Part shown: positions 11,790-22,799 of the stretch, in pieces
Position numbering within the stretch: the stretch's first letter is position 1
Layout: every line of letters begins with the position of its first letter
Source: Parapristionchus giblindavisi
Lineage: Eukaryota; Nematoda; Chromadorea; Rhabditida; Diplogasteridae
NCBI GenBank assembly: GCA_943737045.1
Contig: CALSFV010000025.1
Coordinates: forward strand, 496,001 to 560,000
Length of the DNA stretch: 64,000 nucleotides
Direction: 5' to 3'
Translations under genes and position numbers: made by a program
The notes under the pieces: generated by a model
What the model was told of the DNA's origin: nothing
Database searches by the model: none
Seen by the model: only the letters and a program-made list of their open reading frames with translations

Positions 11790-12115
11790 AAAAAAGTTGG
11801 CACTGACTTTCCGGCGCGACTGTATTATGCAAGGGAGAAGTGATATGCAAGAAATTAGCACTTCCATTCATCAATCCCATAGCGCAGTGGTAAAAGTGGT
11901 AACTAGTAAGCGTAACGTCGCGGGTTCGAAACCTATTGCTGAACTTTCCTATTTTCAAAATTTCGCGCCTTTGCCTGTACATCAAGCATGGATTCATTCG
12001 TGATTCTAGCGATCAATAAGCTAAATTAGCTACTAAGGTTTGCAGAATAACTTTTGCTATCTTTCTGTCTCCACAGTTAGTTCACGAAAATATTGCTCGG
12101 ACACCACCTTTAAGA
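11790..12115 (+). repeat. tRNA-like SINE/TTAA composite
   Basis: An exact Pol III A box (TAGCGCAGTGG, 11879-11889) and a near-exact B box (GGTTCGAAACC, about 11931) lie 50 bp apart. The 3' end (ACAGTTAGTTCACGAAAATATT... CACCTTTAA) is the end also seen at 1046, 20955 and 57177. A diverged relative is 56845-57180. The cloverleaf is not intact, so not a working tRNA. Confidence 0.65.
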
Positions 12116-12202
12116 ACAATTGCCGGATGCCGATCCAGATGCAGCATACTTATCCACAAAACAGTTAACGCGTCAAATAAGAGAACAAAAAGTCAAGGCG
12201 AA

Positions 12203-12562
12203 AACACGTTAGTTCAAAATGCGAAAGAGAAACGATTAGGGAATAAACAATAGCGGGGCAACAGAGATACCGAGGTGACTTTACCAAAACTGTGGTGTGC
12301 GCTTTGGCGTGTTTTTACAATAAACAGACCATAGTTCATTAGTCAGAGCGGCGCACCTCAGACAGGTTTGGTAGCGCGGCGGAGAGTGCGACAGAGAGAA
12401 TCATTGGATGCCATCGCGCACGCACATTCTCTCTAATGCATCCCACCAAACCCGTCTGGCATCCGCCGCGCCCTCTTTATATTTAATCGTTTTTGTGGGA
12501 CTTCCATCCAGAGATGGTTCATTGTTGCCCCGCTGCTCCAGAGGCTGAACTAACGTGAAAAG
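12203..12562. mobile_element. MITE-like insertion with CACGTTAGTTCA ends
   Basis: Inverted ends ACACGTTAGTTCA and TGAACTAACGTG bracket about 350 bp with an internal CG-rich inverted repeat (GGCGCACC...CCGCCGCGCC, 12340-12470). The duplicate block T' reads straight through this site at about 39940, so this is an insertion present only here. Confidence 0.6.
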
Positions 12563-12804
12563 GGTCGCTATTCAAACCACGAATCAGTTAAAAACTATAA
12601 TAGCTAGCTAAAAATGTCGAAATTTTTAGCTGAACATAATGTATTTTAGTAACGACTCATTGTCAGATGTGTTCTCTTTCCCGCATTTATGGTAATAAAA
12701 ATATGACAAAATTATACATATTCAAATGGCAAAGACAATATGAAGGCAAATTATTCACTGAAATATGCATAAAATATTAAGAACTGCTTCGTGTGCTCAA
12801 AGGA

Positions 12805-12968
12805 CTCTGGTATTTCAAAATTAGCAGTTTACTTAAATTAGTTCACTAACTAGAAGTTTACTACACGTGAAAGAACATTTGGCGAAATGCATTACAGTAT
12901 TATACACCACATGCAAGTCTACTTTAAGTGGAAATGACAAGTATACTACCAGTTTTGACATACCAGAT
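12805..12968. mobile_element. CTCTGGTATTTC hairpin MITE
   Basis: Ends CTCTGGTATTTCAAAATTAG and ...TTTTGACATACCAG, with internal AAGTCTACTTTAAGTG words. Family members: 16123-16362, 36213-36282 (cut), 36952-37188, 39530-39691 and 55181-55388. Confidence 0.8.
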
Positions 12969-13179
12969 CAGCAACAACATATTCGATTAAGTAGCGCCCG
13001 TGATGAAAAATTGATTGTACGTGGCTGCAATATCCGTTATCAACGACCATTGTCCCATAGCACAGTAGATCTCGCGATCCTTGGGTTTGCTGTTATAGAT
13101 ATAGTTCGGTACTCCGCTTGTACGGGCTCGCTGAAGTTGCACCCTGAATTCACTTCATTCAATATCTGTGGAACGTGTT

Positions 13180-13935
13180 AAGATGATTTTTTTAAAAATA
13201 ATTATTCTTGTTAGCCGATTCTTAGGAGTGGGAAGTTTTATTCAAGGCTAAAGACTATAGCTAAAAAGTCTAAGGTTTGTATTACTACTGATATCGAGAA
13301 AATTACAATTTGATTCTCAATAAGCAAAGACATTACAAAGTTGAGGTATTCTCCTGTATTTTGCGGATACCTTTCCTTATGCACGGTTACATTTGCCTTA
13401 CGTGTCTACGCAGTAACCCCCTCCGCCGCATCGGACACGCGGCCGAGGGGGTTACGGCGTAGACGCGTAAGGCAAATGTAACGGTGCATAAGAAATCCAC
13501 AAGAAAAGTACAAAAGTATGGCCCAAAGTTTGAATCGCTATAACTTGCTTCGTAGTTGGCCGATCGACAGCCGGTTTTTTTATATAGTAAAGAAAATTTG
13601 TATGGTTCGATTATTAGTAGAACAAAACTAAGGATACTTTCAGTAAATGTGCTTATTAAACACTTGGTTCAAAATCCGATCGAAGTTGATATGAAACAAC
13701 TGTGTTATTGACCCGTAATCATTCTCCATAGTGACCGAAATTATGTTCCGTCTATTTCGGCCAAGGGCGAAGAAAGTTATAGAGATTCAAATTCTGGGGC
13801 CAGAGATTTGCACGTTGCTGAACATACCCCACTCAAGCCACTGTGGGCTATAAAAGTAGTAGTTCATCAGATTGTATATTGATTAATTATAATATTATTT
13901 TTCGACTGTATCGTTCATGCGTGAGCATGTGATAA
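13180..13935. other. Insert found only in block T, with a strong GC-rich hairpin
   Basis: Absent from the matching place in T'. Contains a near-perfect hairpin at 13378-13490: arms carry GGTTACATTTGCCTTACG and GTAACCCCCTC with a short CG-rich loop. No coding signal seen. Confidence 0.6.
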
Positions 13936-14002
13936 ATAATAAAATAAAGATTGAACTTACGATAGCCATCTTGAGGGCCCTGTGCAAGGAGGCGCTGAAT
14001 TA

Positions 14003-14352
14003 TGGCGCACTAAAAAATAGTGGAAAACGGAAAATGGCGACTTTCCAGGGTCTAAAAAAGTACACCGGAAAACCGAAAATTTGAATTCGCGGGCGCGGAA
14101 AAAGGTGCGGGAATTCAAATTCTGACCTTCTAAATGCGATTTTCTGCGGTTTTAAGAAGGATATTACGTAGGTATTCAAGTTCCAATACTTCTAAATGCT
14201 GAAAATTGAAATTTGCGATCAGAATTTGAATTGCCGCACCTTTTTCGCGCCCGCGAATTCAAATTTCGAGTTTCCATTTTCGGTTTCCAGTGTACATTTT
14301 TAGACCCTGAAAAGTCGCCATTTTCCGTTTTCCACTATTTTTTAGTGCGCCA
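14003..14352. mobile_element. PIF/Harbinger-type MITE with TTA target duplication
   Basis: 350 bp with long inverted ends TGGCGCACTAAAAAATAGTG / CACTATTTTTTAGTGCGCCA. The flanks are TTA (14000-14002) and TTA (14353-14355). The duplicate (about 38938) has one uninterrupted site, GGACTAATTCAG on its plus strand. A 3-bp TWA duplication is typical of PIF/Harbinger. The insertion splits an exon of PAN-like copy 2. Confidence 0.88.
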
Positions 14353-16122
14353 TTAGTCCGATCAATAGCAGTGGGATTGGTATAGCCAGTCTGGGCAGCT
14401 ATGACACGCAGTTCTTGGCACGGACAGATTGTTGCTAGAATGATCAATAATGTCGTATGCTTTATCTATATTCATCTACTTTCGATATGTTATTTGGAAA
14501 ATTTATGTCAGAAGTAATACAAATAATTCTACGTACAAGGCTGGGGAGTCCGAACGCAACTGCCCGTTTTGAAGTAGTGATAAGTTCCTTGAAAGACGTA
14601 AAGCCATGAGCCGATGTCGGCATCCCATATTATTTGAGTGTTCACTTCGTTGTCGTACAGAACATGAGAACCATTGTGAAGAATTGCACTGAAATGATAT
14701 TTACATCTCTTATAAGAGAATAGTTTGGATGAATTTTCATTCTCAATCACATGACATTTTGTATGGCTTTTGTATTTAAAAAAAAACAATTTTTAAGTAA
14801 TCGATAATGAAAAGAACTCACTCAAACACTACACGATTATCTCCAACAGGTCGTCTTCCACAAGCGGGAGTACCGGTGGTTGACGATGGGTCCATAGGCA
14901 GTCCTCCACAGTATCCAGATTCGTATGTAGCGTTGATGGCAATCGACGGTTTCTCTGTGGGGATCTACATGATTTTGGACAAAATAGCAATAGCGGAAAA
15001 AATGAATATTCTCGCGTTTGCCCTCTCTTACGTTCCTCTTTATTTTCATAACGTTTGCTATTTATGAGTGTCGTATGGCGTACAGAGACTTATCCCTTTT
15101 TTAGTTTATTTCAATTCAATTTATCATTTCAGGCATTAATGGCAGATGGCAGATGGGGGTGAGTCGGTGGTATTAATCGCGGCATTCCACCAGTTAACGC
15201 CAATTTTTTTGGCTGCGAATAAATACGTAGAATGATCTAACTATAAACGCTCCAGCTATACTCTCTCTATTGTGCTTGTCTACGTGAGAGTGGGGCCAGG
15301 GCAGAAGGACACAAACGATAGCTACGCTATAGCAAACTTGATATGTTTCGAAACCATTATCACGTCAGTCAATAGAAAGCAGGCATTAGGTTGATTCGAA
15401 TGATGAATTCTATAGATATTTTAATGGCACCCACAGAAAAAATCTCGTATCTATAAACGAAATCCTTTCCTTATAGATAAGGAAATTCTACCCGAATTAG
15501 GGAAGAATTCCTCAATGAAACTTTGCTAGGAAATTTTTCTCTGTTTATGACTCGCCTATTCCATCAAGAGAAGAGGACCAACAGTTGAATCCCCTCCTGG
15601 TAGACTTTGGAAAGTCAGGAGCGGTATATCCGTATTGTCAAGCAGGCCGTTTGGACGAGTAACGTCAAGTTTTCTTGGGTTATTTTACTATTCTAATCAA
15701 CTTTCATATGCTGACGTTTTCTTGAATGGAGAAGAATTCTCTCAGAGACGAAAGGATAGATCTTGTGGATAAGAAGATTCCCCCTGTTTTGGCCCCCTCT
15801 GCATTTAATGTGCTGATAGGATAAATAATTGAATTGAAGTAATGACACCCAAAACATTATACGCAGACGGTATAAAATCATCATAAGGAATAATTGAAAC
15901 ATACTTGAACATCCACTTTCTGTCCTCACCAAGATTTTTCTCGGTGGTGCACATTGAAAATTCATATTTGTATTTGCCCCGAGTATTGCACAACGATTAA
16001 CGGTCGAATTGAATATAACTGCCTCACACTGAAAATATGATGATAATGTAGAGTTAGAAAGGCCTGAAAAGATTAGGGAATAAACAACGATTTTTTTCGC
16101 ATCTTGGGGAGTGGCGTGGACG

Positions 16123-16362
16123 CTCTGGTATTTCAAAACTTCTTGAAGTCAACAACCACTTGCACTTTAAATAGAATTGTAAGTCTACTTTATGTGAAAC
16201 GTAAGTCTACTTAAAGTGTGACGTGACTACGTAAGTCTACTTAAAGTGAGACGCAAGTGTACGTAAAGTGAAAATGTGACTTCACTCACTTGAAGTAGAC
16301 TTAAAGTAAACTTCAAGTCAGTGACCTATTTTAAGTAGACTTTAAGTTTTGAAATACCAGAG
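16123..16362. mobile_element. CTCTGGTATTTC hairpin MITE with AAGTAGACTT repeats
   Basis: Ends CTCTGGTATTTCAAAACTT and AAGTTTTGAAATACCAGAG; the interior is built of short AAGTCTACTTAAAGTG repeats in both directions. Lies in the first intron of PAN-like copy 2, between its first two exons. Confidence 0.85.
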
Positions 16363-16567
16363 TACCCCTACACAAAAGTAGGAACCGCAACCCAAACAGC
16401 CAATCGAAGAGTAAAAAAAATTAAAACTTCTCACTCCAGTAAAATTCACACAAATCAATGCGCATCCAGGTTCGGTGGTTGTCATTTGACTCGATAAGAG
16501 GGCTCTTGAAGGAGATTCCATTGTCGGGATGAAACAAACTGGCGCAGCCTTCAATTATGGTCAACAT

Positions 16568-17431
16568 CAGGGCTGTGTATTTTACGTTTTATTATTTTAC
16601 GAATTTTACGATTTTTTTTTCGTAAAATTTTTTCGTCGTAAAATTTAACGAATAGTTAAAAATTTAACGAAACGAGAAAAAAAATGGCAAAATACTGAAA
16701 ATTGGTGAAATTATTTTGAAGAATCGTCGAAAAATAAAACTTTTGGGATATCCTGTATTATACAGTGGTGCACGTAAGCCTTTTCAACAGGCTCCACGCG
16801 GCATAGCGCCGCACCACGCCCCACCACGCCTGGGGTTTTTCTCGATGAATAAAGAGTTAAAAATTATGTTTATAGTAGCGATCGCTTATCTGTTTTGGAT
16901 GCTAAAATATGCTTGAATTCCCGCTCACGCCGCGCGTTTACCGCGCGTTGCTTTTGCGCGGGAATATTTAAATTTTCGAAATTACAAAAGTACGAATTTT
17001 GGAAAAACTATTCAGACACAACCAAAAATTTTGGTTACTATGGCATATTTTAGCCTCCCAAACAGGTAAGCGATCGCTACTATAAACATAATTTTTAACT
17101 CTTTATTCATCGAGAAAAACCACAGGCGTGGTGGGGCGTGGTGCGGCGCTATGCCGCGTGGAGCCTGTTGAAAAGGCTTACGTGTACCACTGTATATAAA
17201 AATTTTAGGTGTAACTTATTGCTTATTGTTTGTCCATTTCATAAGAGAATCAATATGAACATTCACGAGTTTGCTATCTTCTGTTATAAATATATTTCGG
17301 ACAATTTCTTAAAATTTTGACGTAAAATTTTTTAACGAAATTTTTACGAATTTTACGACTTTTACGAGAGAAAAAGTCGTGAAATTGCGTTTTACGAAAA
17401 TTTTACGAAAACTATTTTACGCACAGCCCTG
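16568..17431. mobile_element. hAT-type MITE with 8-bp target duplication, carrying a nested MITE
   Basis: Ends CAGGGCTGTG(T)ATTTTACG and CGTAAAATAGT...CACAGCCCTG (as seen on either strand). Flanked by the 8-bp direct repeat GTCAACAT at 16560-16567 and 17432-17439, as expected for hAT elements. A second element is nested at 16763-17192. The copy at 36381-36746 has the same 8-bp flanks, lacks the nested element and has a further deletion of about 60 bp. Confidence 0.92.
16763..17192. mobile_element. TA-flanked (Tc1/mariner-type) MITE nested in the hAT element
   Basis: 430 bp with ends CAGTGGTGCACGTAAGCC and GGCTTACGTGTACCACTG, flanked by TA on both sides. Arms are more than 150 bp and include ATAGCGCCGCACCACGCC. 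Related ends occur near 56460-56530 in the IRG-7-like gene intron. Confidence 0.88.
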
Positions 17432-17977
17432 GTCAACATCTTATTTTATCACTCTCACTATCATTGATTTTACATACAGTCCCGCACGATCGCCCTCCCT
17501 AAAGGCGGGCCGCCGCGACATGATTCATGTCGCCTCATGTCGCATCCTTCTAAAATACTTTTAAAGTATTTCATTAGCTGTGGTCATTGCATCATCAGAT
17601 AAGATAAATATCACCGTTGAAACGAATAAAATAGGTTAACTCTGGACAGAGTTATTGAAGGATCATGCCTGACGGGGTGCCGACCTTGCGAAAACGATTT
17701 TCTAGCAAATGTGTTTTAGAACGGTTTTTTCTCGTATTGGAAGTATTGTATTTGGAAGTATTGTAATTATTTCGCAAAATACACGAGAAAATACAAAAGA
17801 AAATCCGCAGAAAGCGTCCAAAAACTTGTTCGTGAGAAAATCGATTTCGCAGGGTCAATGAAAAGTGCGGGAGATTCAAATTTGCAGGGATTACGGTAGC
17901 AAAATCAACCATGATCCTTCAATAACTCTCTCCAGAGTTAACCAATTTTATTCGTTTCAACGGTGATCCTAATCTTA

Positions 17978-19140
17978 CAGTGGTGGCCAGAAGGATATCA
18001 TATTTTGGTTTTTTGAGCATAACTTTTCTTGTTGTTATCCGATCACCTTGAAATTTTTATATAGTGTGCTCAAACATGTTTCGCTAAGTATAGTATACCG
18101 AGACATGGGGCCGGTTTTTCAATTTAGACGGCATCCAGGCTACAGTATCCCAAAATGACCACATGCCTCATTTTGAGTACTTGAAGTTGCGACGTATTTT
18201 CGTTGTTTTAAATAATTTTTCCCCGTTTAAAAAGTGCTTACGCATGCTACTATAGTCATTCATCGATACTGTTTACATTTATTAGATATTAATATTCATA
18301 TCGTAGGCATATTGTGAATTTCAAAAGTACCAACTTTTTTCATCATTTTTGCTTGTTTCTTGTTATTTTTTTATATATATTTCTTGTATTTTTGTACAGT
18401 GGGAATCGTCTGAAGTAGGCAAAGGCACTCATTTCAAAATGACAGTCGCAGACTAGCGAAAGGTCGTCTGGTCGGACTAGTCCACGTTCAATCTCTTTGG
18501 CTCGGACGAATGGGTTGACGTCCGTAGACCAGACAGGGTTTGAGATGAAGTCCAGAAGCACGTCCCCACAGTGAATCACGGAGGCAGAAGCATCATGGTG
18601 CACAGGAACTCGGACTATGTCCACTGCAGCGAATCTATGGGATCATGATTGCAACGGCTGTCGTACGCTTCTCCTCGCCGCACGTCGTTGGATCAGTCAG
18701 AAGCATGGAAACTAAGTACTAAATTAATATTTGTTAAGTTAATCTGTTTAATAATCGATTTGAACCTGAATTGTTGCCCAGACATCACCCACGTGAGCTA
18801 TCCACTTTGTCAGTGATTTAATAAATTATTTTGATAGTTAACCTGTTGAATATTGTTAATAAATTTGTTTAATTGATTTTTTAAAATATATTCGTAAAAA
18901 AACGAGAAAAAAACGGCATTTACAAATTATAGGAAAAGTATCTTCCTCAAAATGAGCTGTACGGTCATTTTGAAATACTGTAGCCTGGAAGCCGTTAAAA
19001 TTGAAAAACCGGCCCCATGCCTCGGTATACATTGTGAAACATGTTTGAGCACACTATATAAAAATTTCAAAGTGATCGGTTAACTGCAAGAAAAGTTATG
19101 CTCAAAAAACCAAAATATGATATCCTTCTGGCCACCACTG
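17978..19140. mobile_element. Tc1-like transposon with decayed transposase
   Basis: Inverted ends CAGTGGTGGCCAGAAGGATA / TATCCTTCTGGCCACCACTG, longer than 50 bp, flanked by TA. Length 1163 bp. It lies within the TA MITE 17477-19265. The interior holds the transposase remnant annotated at 18450-18616. Confidence 0.93.
18450..18616 (+). pseudogene. Tc1-family transposase remnant
   Basis: In the frame from 18450 the sequence reads STFNLFGSDEWVDVRRP followed by VPTVNHGGRSIMV, matching the catalytic-core region of Tc1 transposases (FNLFGSDG... then VKHGGGSVMVWG). In-frame stops interrupt it, including one where the Asp-Glu catalytic neighbourhood reads SD followed by TAG. The rest of the transposase is not recognisable. 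A fossil, no longer able to encode enzyme. Confidence 0.85.
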
Positions 19141-19267
19141 TATCTGTTGATGCAATGATTACAACTAATGGTATGTTTTAAAAGTCTTTTAGAAGGATGC
19201 GACATGAGGCAACATGAATCATGTCGCGGCGGCCCGCCTTTAGGGAGGGCGATCGTGCGGGACTGTA

Positions 19268-19917
19268 TATGTATTTCCTGTAAATTGCAAGAAACGATAA
19301 GTATTTATTGATATCTTATCGGTTCCAATGATCGAATCTCACCGCAGAGAATAAATGAAGCAATATGATCAAATGAGCGATTGGCATCTATAAAATAATA
19401 ATAATAATAATTTAAGCGTTTACAAGAAATACGGTTCAGAATGAATGAATAAATTTGGTGAATCGATTGATCGGTAGAAGATATTCGCTCAATACTACTA
19501 GCTTCAGACAAGGACAATCATACTCTTCTTCTTGTTTCTAAGCACCTTTCGTTGTTTACGTCGCTTTGACTTCCAACAACACGGAATCGAACAAAAGGAT
19601 AGACGTTTGTAGTTTCCCTCAAATTGAGTTTAAAAATCAATATTATGGATTTCCGGGGAAAAAACGAAATTGAAATAAATACGTTTATCATAAAGAATCT
19701 GTAATTGTTTGCTATACAAGTTAATTCTTTCTAGAAAGTGTATGATAAATTTAAGTTAAAATATCCAAAAAAATGTTCAAAATGCATAAAAGTAATGTAC
19801 GAGGAATGTTGTGTAAGAGCATTAATAATAGTAATAATAATAATAATAATAACTTTATCTATCAGCACATTAAATGCAGAGAGGGCCAAAACAGGGGGAA
19901 TCTTCTTCATAAGGCAT
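19268..19917. other. AT-rich spacer with a fragment of a dispersed repeat
   Basis: No gene seen. Its last 60 bp (19858-19915, ATCAGCACATTAAATGCAGA...) is a piece of the dispersed repeat also found at 54812-55055, 35880-35910 and 37490-37560. Block A' begins at 19918. Confidence 0.5.
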
Positions 19918-20199
19918 TAAGGCCTATAGAAAGCAAAAATCGATATCGAAAGCAGCAAAAAAGAAAAAAAAACGTGAATAAGAATTAGTAAAATCAATAA
20001 ATAAATTGTCAAAATCAATCATTAAAATGTCTAACTAACCTCACTCGCGGCACGCACCTTGCCCGACACGCAATTCTTGAACATGTCAATCATGAGACGA
20101 GGATGAGGCTCGTCGCACACCTACCAATCGATTATTGATCAATATCAATCACTAAATACAATACACCATATCGATTTATCGTAAGTTACAATGACTCTA

Positions 20200-20955
20200 C
20201 AATGCCCAAGTATAAGTTAATAAGAAACACTGGTTGAATAACTATGAGATTTTCAAAATGCGGCCAGGGTTTCAAAAAAAATCCCAAATGTGGCCAATTT
20301 TCATAGCTTGTATCGTACATGTAAAAATAGTTGTATCATGAACGGTGTGAATGGATCTGAACGGATCAGGCCGATCAAACGGGATTGTGAACGAGCCGGC
20401 CATTTTCGTTATTTTTCTTTCTTTTCATTGTTTTTGTTTTCTTCGAATCTACTATATTGTAATACATTAGGCCAAAATATTGCCATTTAACAAAAATCAT
20501 CATTTTCGCGAGGAATAAATTGCGCCAATGAACCAAAATTGACCCATTTATTCATTTGTGAAGCAATGATTTTTGCTAAATGGCAATATTTTGGCGTGAT
20601 TTCTTTCAATGCAGTAGATTCGAAGGAAAGAAAAACAATGAAAAGAAAGAAAAATAACGAAAATGGCCTTCTCGCTCACAATCCCGTTTGATCGGCCTGA
20701 TCCGTTCAGATCCATTCACACCGTTCATGATACAACTATTTTTACACGTACGATAACATACTTTCAACATATGGTTGGTGACAAAAGGAATATAATATTG
20801 CCTGCCCCCCAAGATTCACGCATGATTCTAATTATCAATAAGCTGAATTAGCATAAAAGAAATACATAGTGTACGGTATGTAGAATAACTTTTGCTAACT
20901 TTCTGTCTTCACAGTTTGTTCACGAAAATATTCGCGGGAGTCCACCTTTAATACA
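20200..20955. mobile_element. Composite MITE/foldback, inverted twin of 1046-1800
   Basis: Same structure as the element in copy A: hairpin centred near 20545, then the end ...GCGGGAGTCCACCTTTAA at 20955. Confidence 0.8.
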
Positions 20956-21776
20956 CTTGAACTAATCAATCAATATCAATCGATATCCATGTCTACCGTA
21001 TACCTCCTGAAGTCGTGCCAGCATCTCTGCGTCTGTCAGTCGAAGATAACGAATGATCGCACAACGAGACTGAATAGGCTCTGAAAATCAATCGATAATT
21101 AGAAGTTGCTACAGTAAACTGCAATAAATTGAGCTATTAATACAGTAATCGATAATTAAAAAATCAATAATCCTTACCAATGATCTTCTCGGATTGATTG
21201 CAAGCGAGAGCGAATCGTGTGGTCTTCGAGTAGATTTCCATCGTGCGACGAAGAGCCTGCTGCGCACCTTCGGTCATCGAATCTGCCTGAAATTAAAACA
21301 AAACTAAATAATTAAATAATAAACTTAATAAATGAATTAAATAAACTAAACAAAACAACTAAACTAATTTTTTGTTTGTTTGATGCAACTCGAATATGAA
21401 TAACACCTTTACAAATGTTCATTAGATGAATTTCCGAATAACATCAATCAATAATCCTGATCTCCCAGATAAATGAAATATCGATTACCTCGTCAAGAAT
21501 GATCATCTTCGTCCGATTAGTTGGGAGTGTCACTTTGGTCTGGGCGAATGACTTGATCTTATTGCGAACCACTCCGATAGATAGAGGTGGTAAAGCAGAA
21601 ATGGGTAAGACACATCGTGTCAATTACAACGGCGGTCATTCAACGAATTTTTCCATAAAATATGAGTTGATGTAATCGATTAATCTAGATTCAGAAGTTC
21701 CGTTAATGTTGAGCGGTGTCAATTCTAATCTCTCCATGCACTTGAAAGGCAGCGTGAGAAAGACAACATGAACAGA

Positions 21777-22690
21777 TACGGTAGGGCAGCTACAGAACAG
21801 TACTGTAGGGAAACAGTTATACGGTAGGGCAGCTACAGAACAATACTGTAGGGAAACAGTTATACGGTAGGGCAGCTACAGAACAATACTGTAGGGAAAC
21901 AGTTATACGGTAGGGCAGCTACAGAACAATACTGTAGGGAAACAGTTATACGGTAGGGCAGCTACAGAACAATACTGTAGGGAAACAGTTATACGGTAGG
22001 GCAGCTACAGAACAATACTGTAGGGAAACAGTTATACGGTAGGGCAGCTACAGAACAATACTGTAGGGAAACAGTTATACGGTAGGGCAGCTACAGAACA
22101 ATACTGTAGGGAAACAGTTATACGGTAGGGCAGCTACAGAACAATACTGTAGGGAAACAGTTATACGGTAGGGCAGCTACAGAACAATACTGTAGGGAAA
22201 CAGTTATACGGTAGGGCAGCTACAGAACAGTACTGTAGGGAAACAGTTATACGGTAGGGCAGCTACAGAACAGTACTGTAGGGAAATAGTTATACGGTAG
22301 GGCAGCTACAGAACAATACTGTAGGGAAACAGTTATACGGTAGGGCAGCTACAGAACAATACTGTAGGGAAACAGTTATACGGTAGGGCAGCTACAGAAC
22401 AATACTGTAGGGAAACAGTTATACGGTAGGGCAGCTACAGAACAATACTGTAGGGAAACAGTTATACGGTAGGGCAGCTACAGAACAATACTGTAGGGAA
22501 ACAGTTATACGGTAGGGCAGCTACAGAACAATACTGTAGGGAAACAGTTATACGGTAGGGCAGCTACAGAACAATACTGTAGGGAAACAGTTATACGGTA
22601 GGGCAGCTACAGAACAATACTGTAGGGAAACAGTTATACGGTAGGGCAGCTACAGAACAATACTGTAAGGAAACCGTTATATGGTAGGGC
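21777..22690. repeat. 43-bp minisatellite, about 21 units, intronic
   Basis: Unit TACGGTAGGGCAGCTACAGA plus ACAATACTGTAGGGAAACAGT; nearly all units identical, with scattered A/G variants. Inverted relative to 1-221. It lies between two exons of the second RFC2-like copy. Confidence 0.97.
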
Positions 22691-22799
22691 AGCTCGGAAG
22701 AGTATTGTAACGAGACTGATAAGCATGTGCGCTAACCTATCATCGGATGCGTTCAACTCCAGACACGCTTCCTTCGTCTGCTTACCGAGCAGTTCCCGT

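Larger units (their letters stand above)
12987..16548 (-). pseudogene. PAN/Apple-like secreted protein gene, copy 2 (disrupted)
   Basis: Minus-strand exons: 16548-16435, 16028-15905, 14954-14822, 14688-14537, a split exon about 14446-14353 plus 14001-13946, and 13130-12987. The first exon (AAPVCFIPTMESPSRALL... CALICVNFTG) joins in phase to the CEAVIFNSTVNRC exon through an intact CAG acceptor, giving a PAN-like cysteine pattern. Lesions: a PIF/Harbinger-type MITE (14003-14352) inside the TICPC exon, a last exon that no longer joins in phase, and loss of the codons for the final CVDE stretch, so it stops at ITGAT. An upstream signal-peptide exon was not found. Confidence 0.7.
12600..17540 (+). 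repeat. Segmental duplication block T (inverted copy at 36283-39925)
   Basis: Highly similar to the reverse complement of 36283-39925. Block T is longer because it has extra insertions: 12203-12562 at its edge, the stretch 13180-13935, a PIF/Harbinger-type MITE at 14003-14352 and a TA MITE at 16763-17192. Confidence 0.9.
17477..19265. mobile_element. TA MITE (CAGTCCCGCACGATCG ends) split by a Tc1-like element
   Basis: Ends CAGTCCCGCACGATCGCCC and its complement, flanked by TA (17475-17476 and 19266-19267). About 190 bp of each end are inverted copies. An intact 623-bp relative is at 58608-59230. Comparison with it shows that this copy is interrupted after AATCT by the 1163-bp element at 17978-19140. 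A cut-off end of the same family sits at 36283-36333. Confidence 0.9.
19918..22799 (-). pseudogene. RFC2-like gene, second copy (truncated at both ends)
   Basis: Minus-strand exons: 22799-22737 (RELLGKQTKEACLELNASDD), about 21573-21489, 21286-21178, 21080-21004 and 20120-20040. It has one exon upstream of what is visible in copy A but no Walker A exon to its left and none of the last two exons. Similarity to copy A ends at 19918. The same 45-50-residue exon is missing as in copy A, and the same composite MITE lies in its place. It keeps the Lys codon that copy A has lost (NQSEKII). The 43-bp array lies between its first and second exons. The junction between those two exons does not close cleanly in phase. 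Confidence 0.85.

Noticed and set aside
21777..22690. CRISPR-like array
   Set aside because: The 43-bp units are directly adjacent with no unique spacers, within a nematode gene intron.
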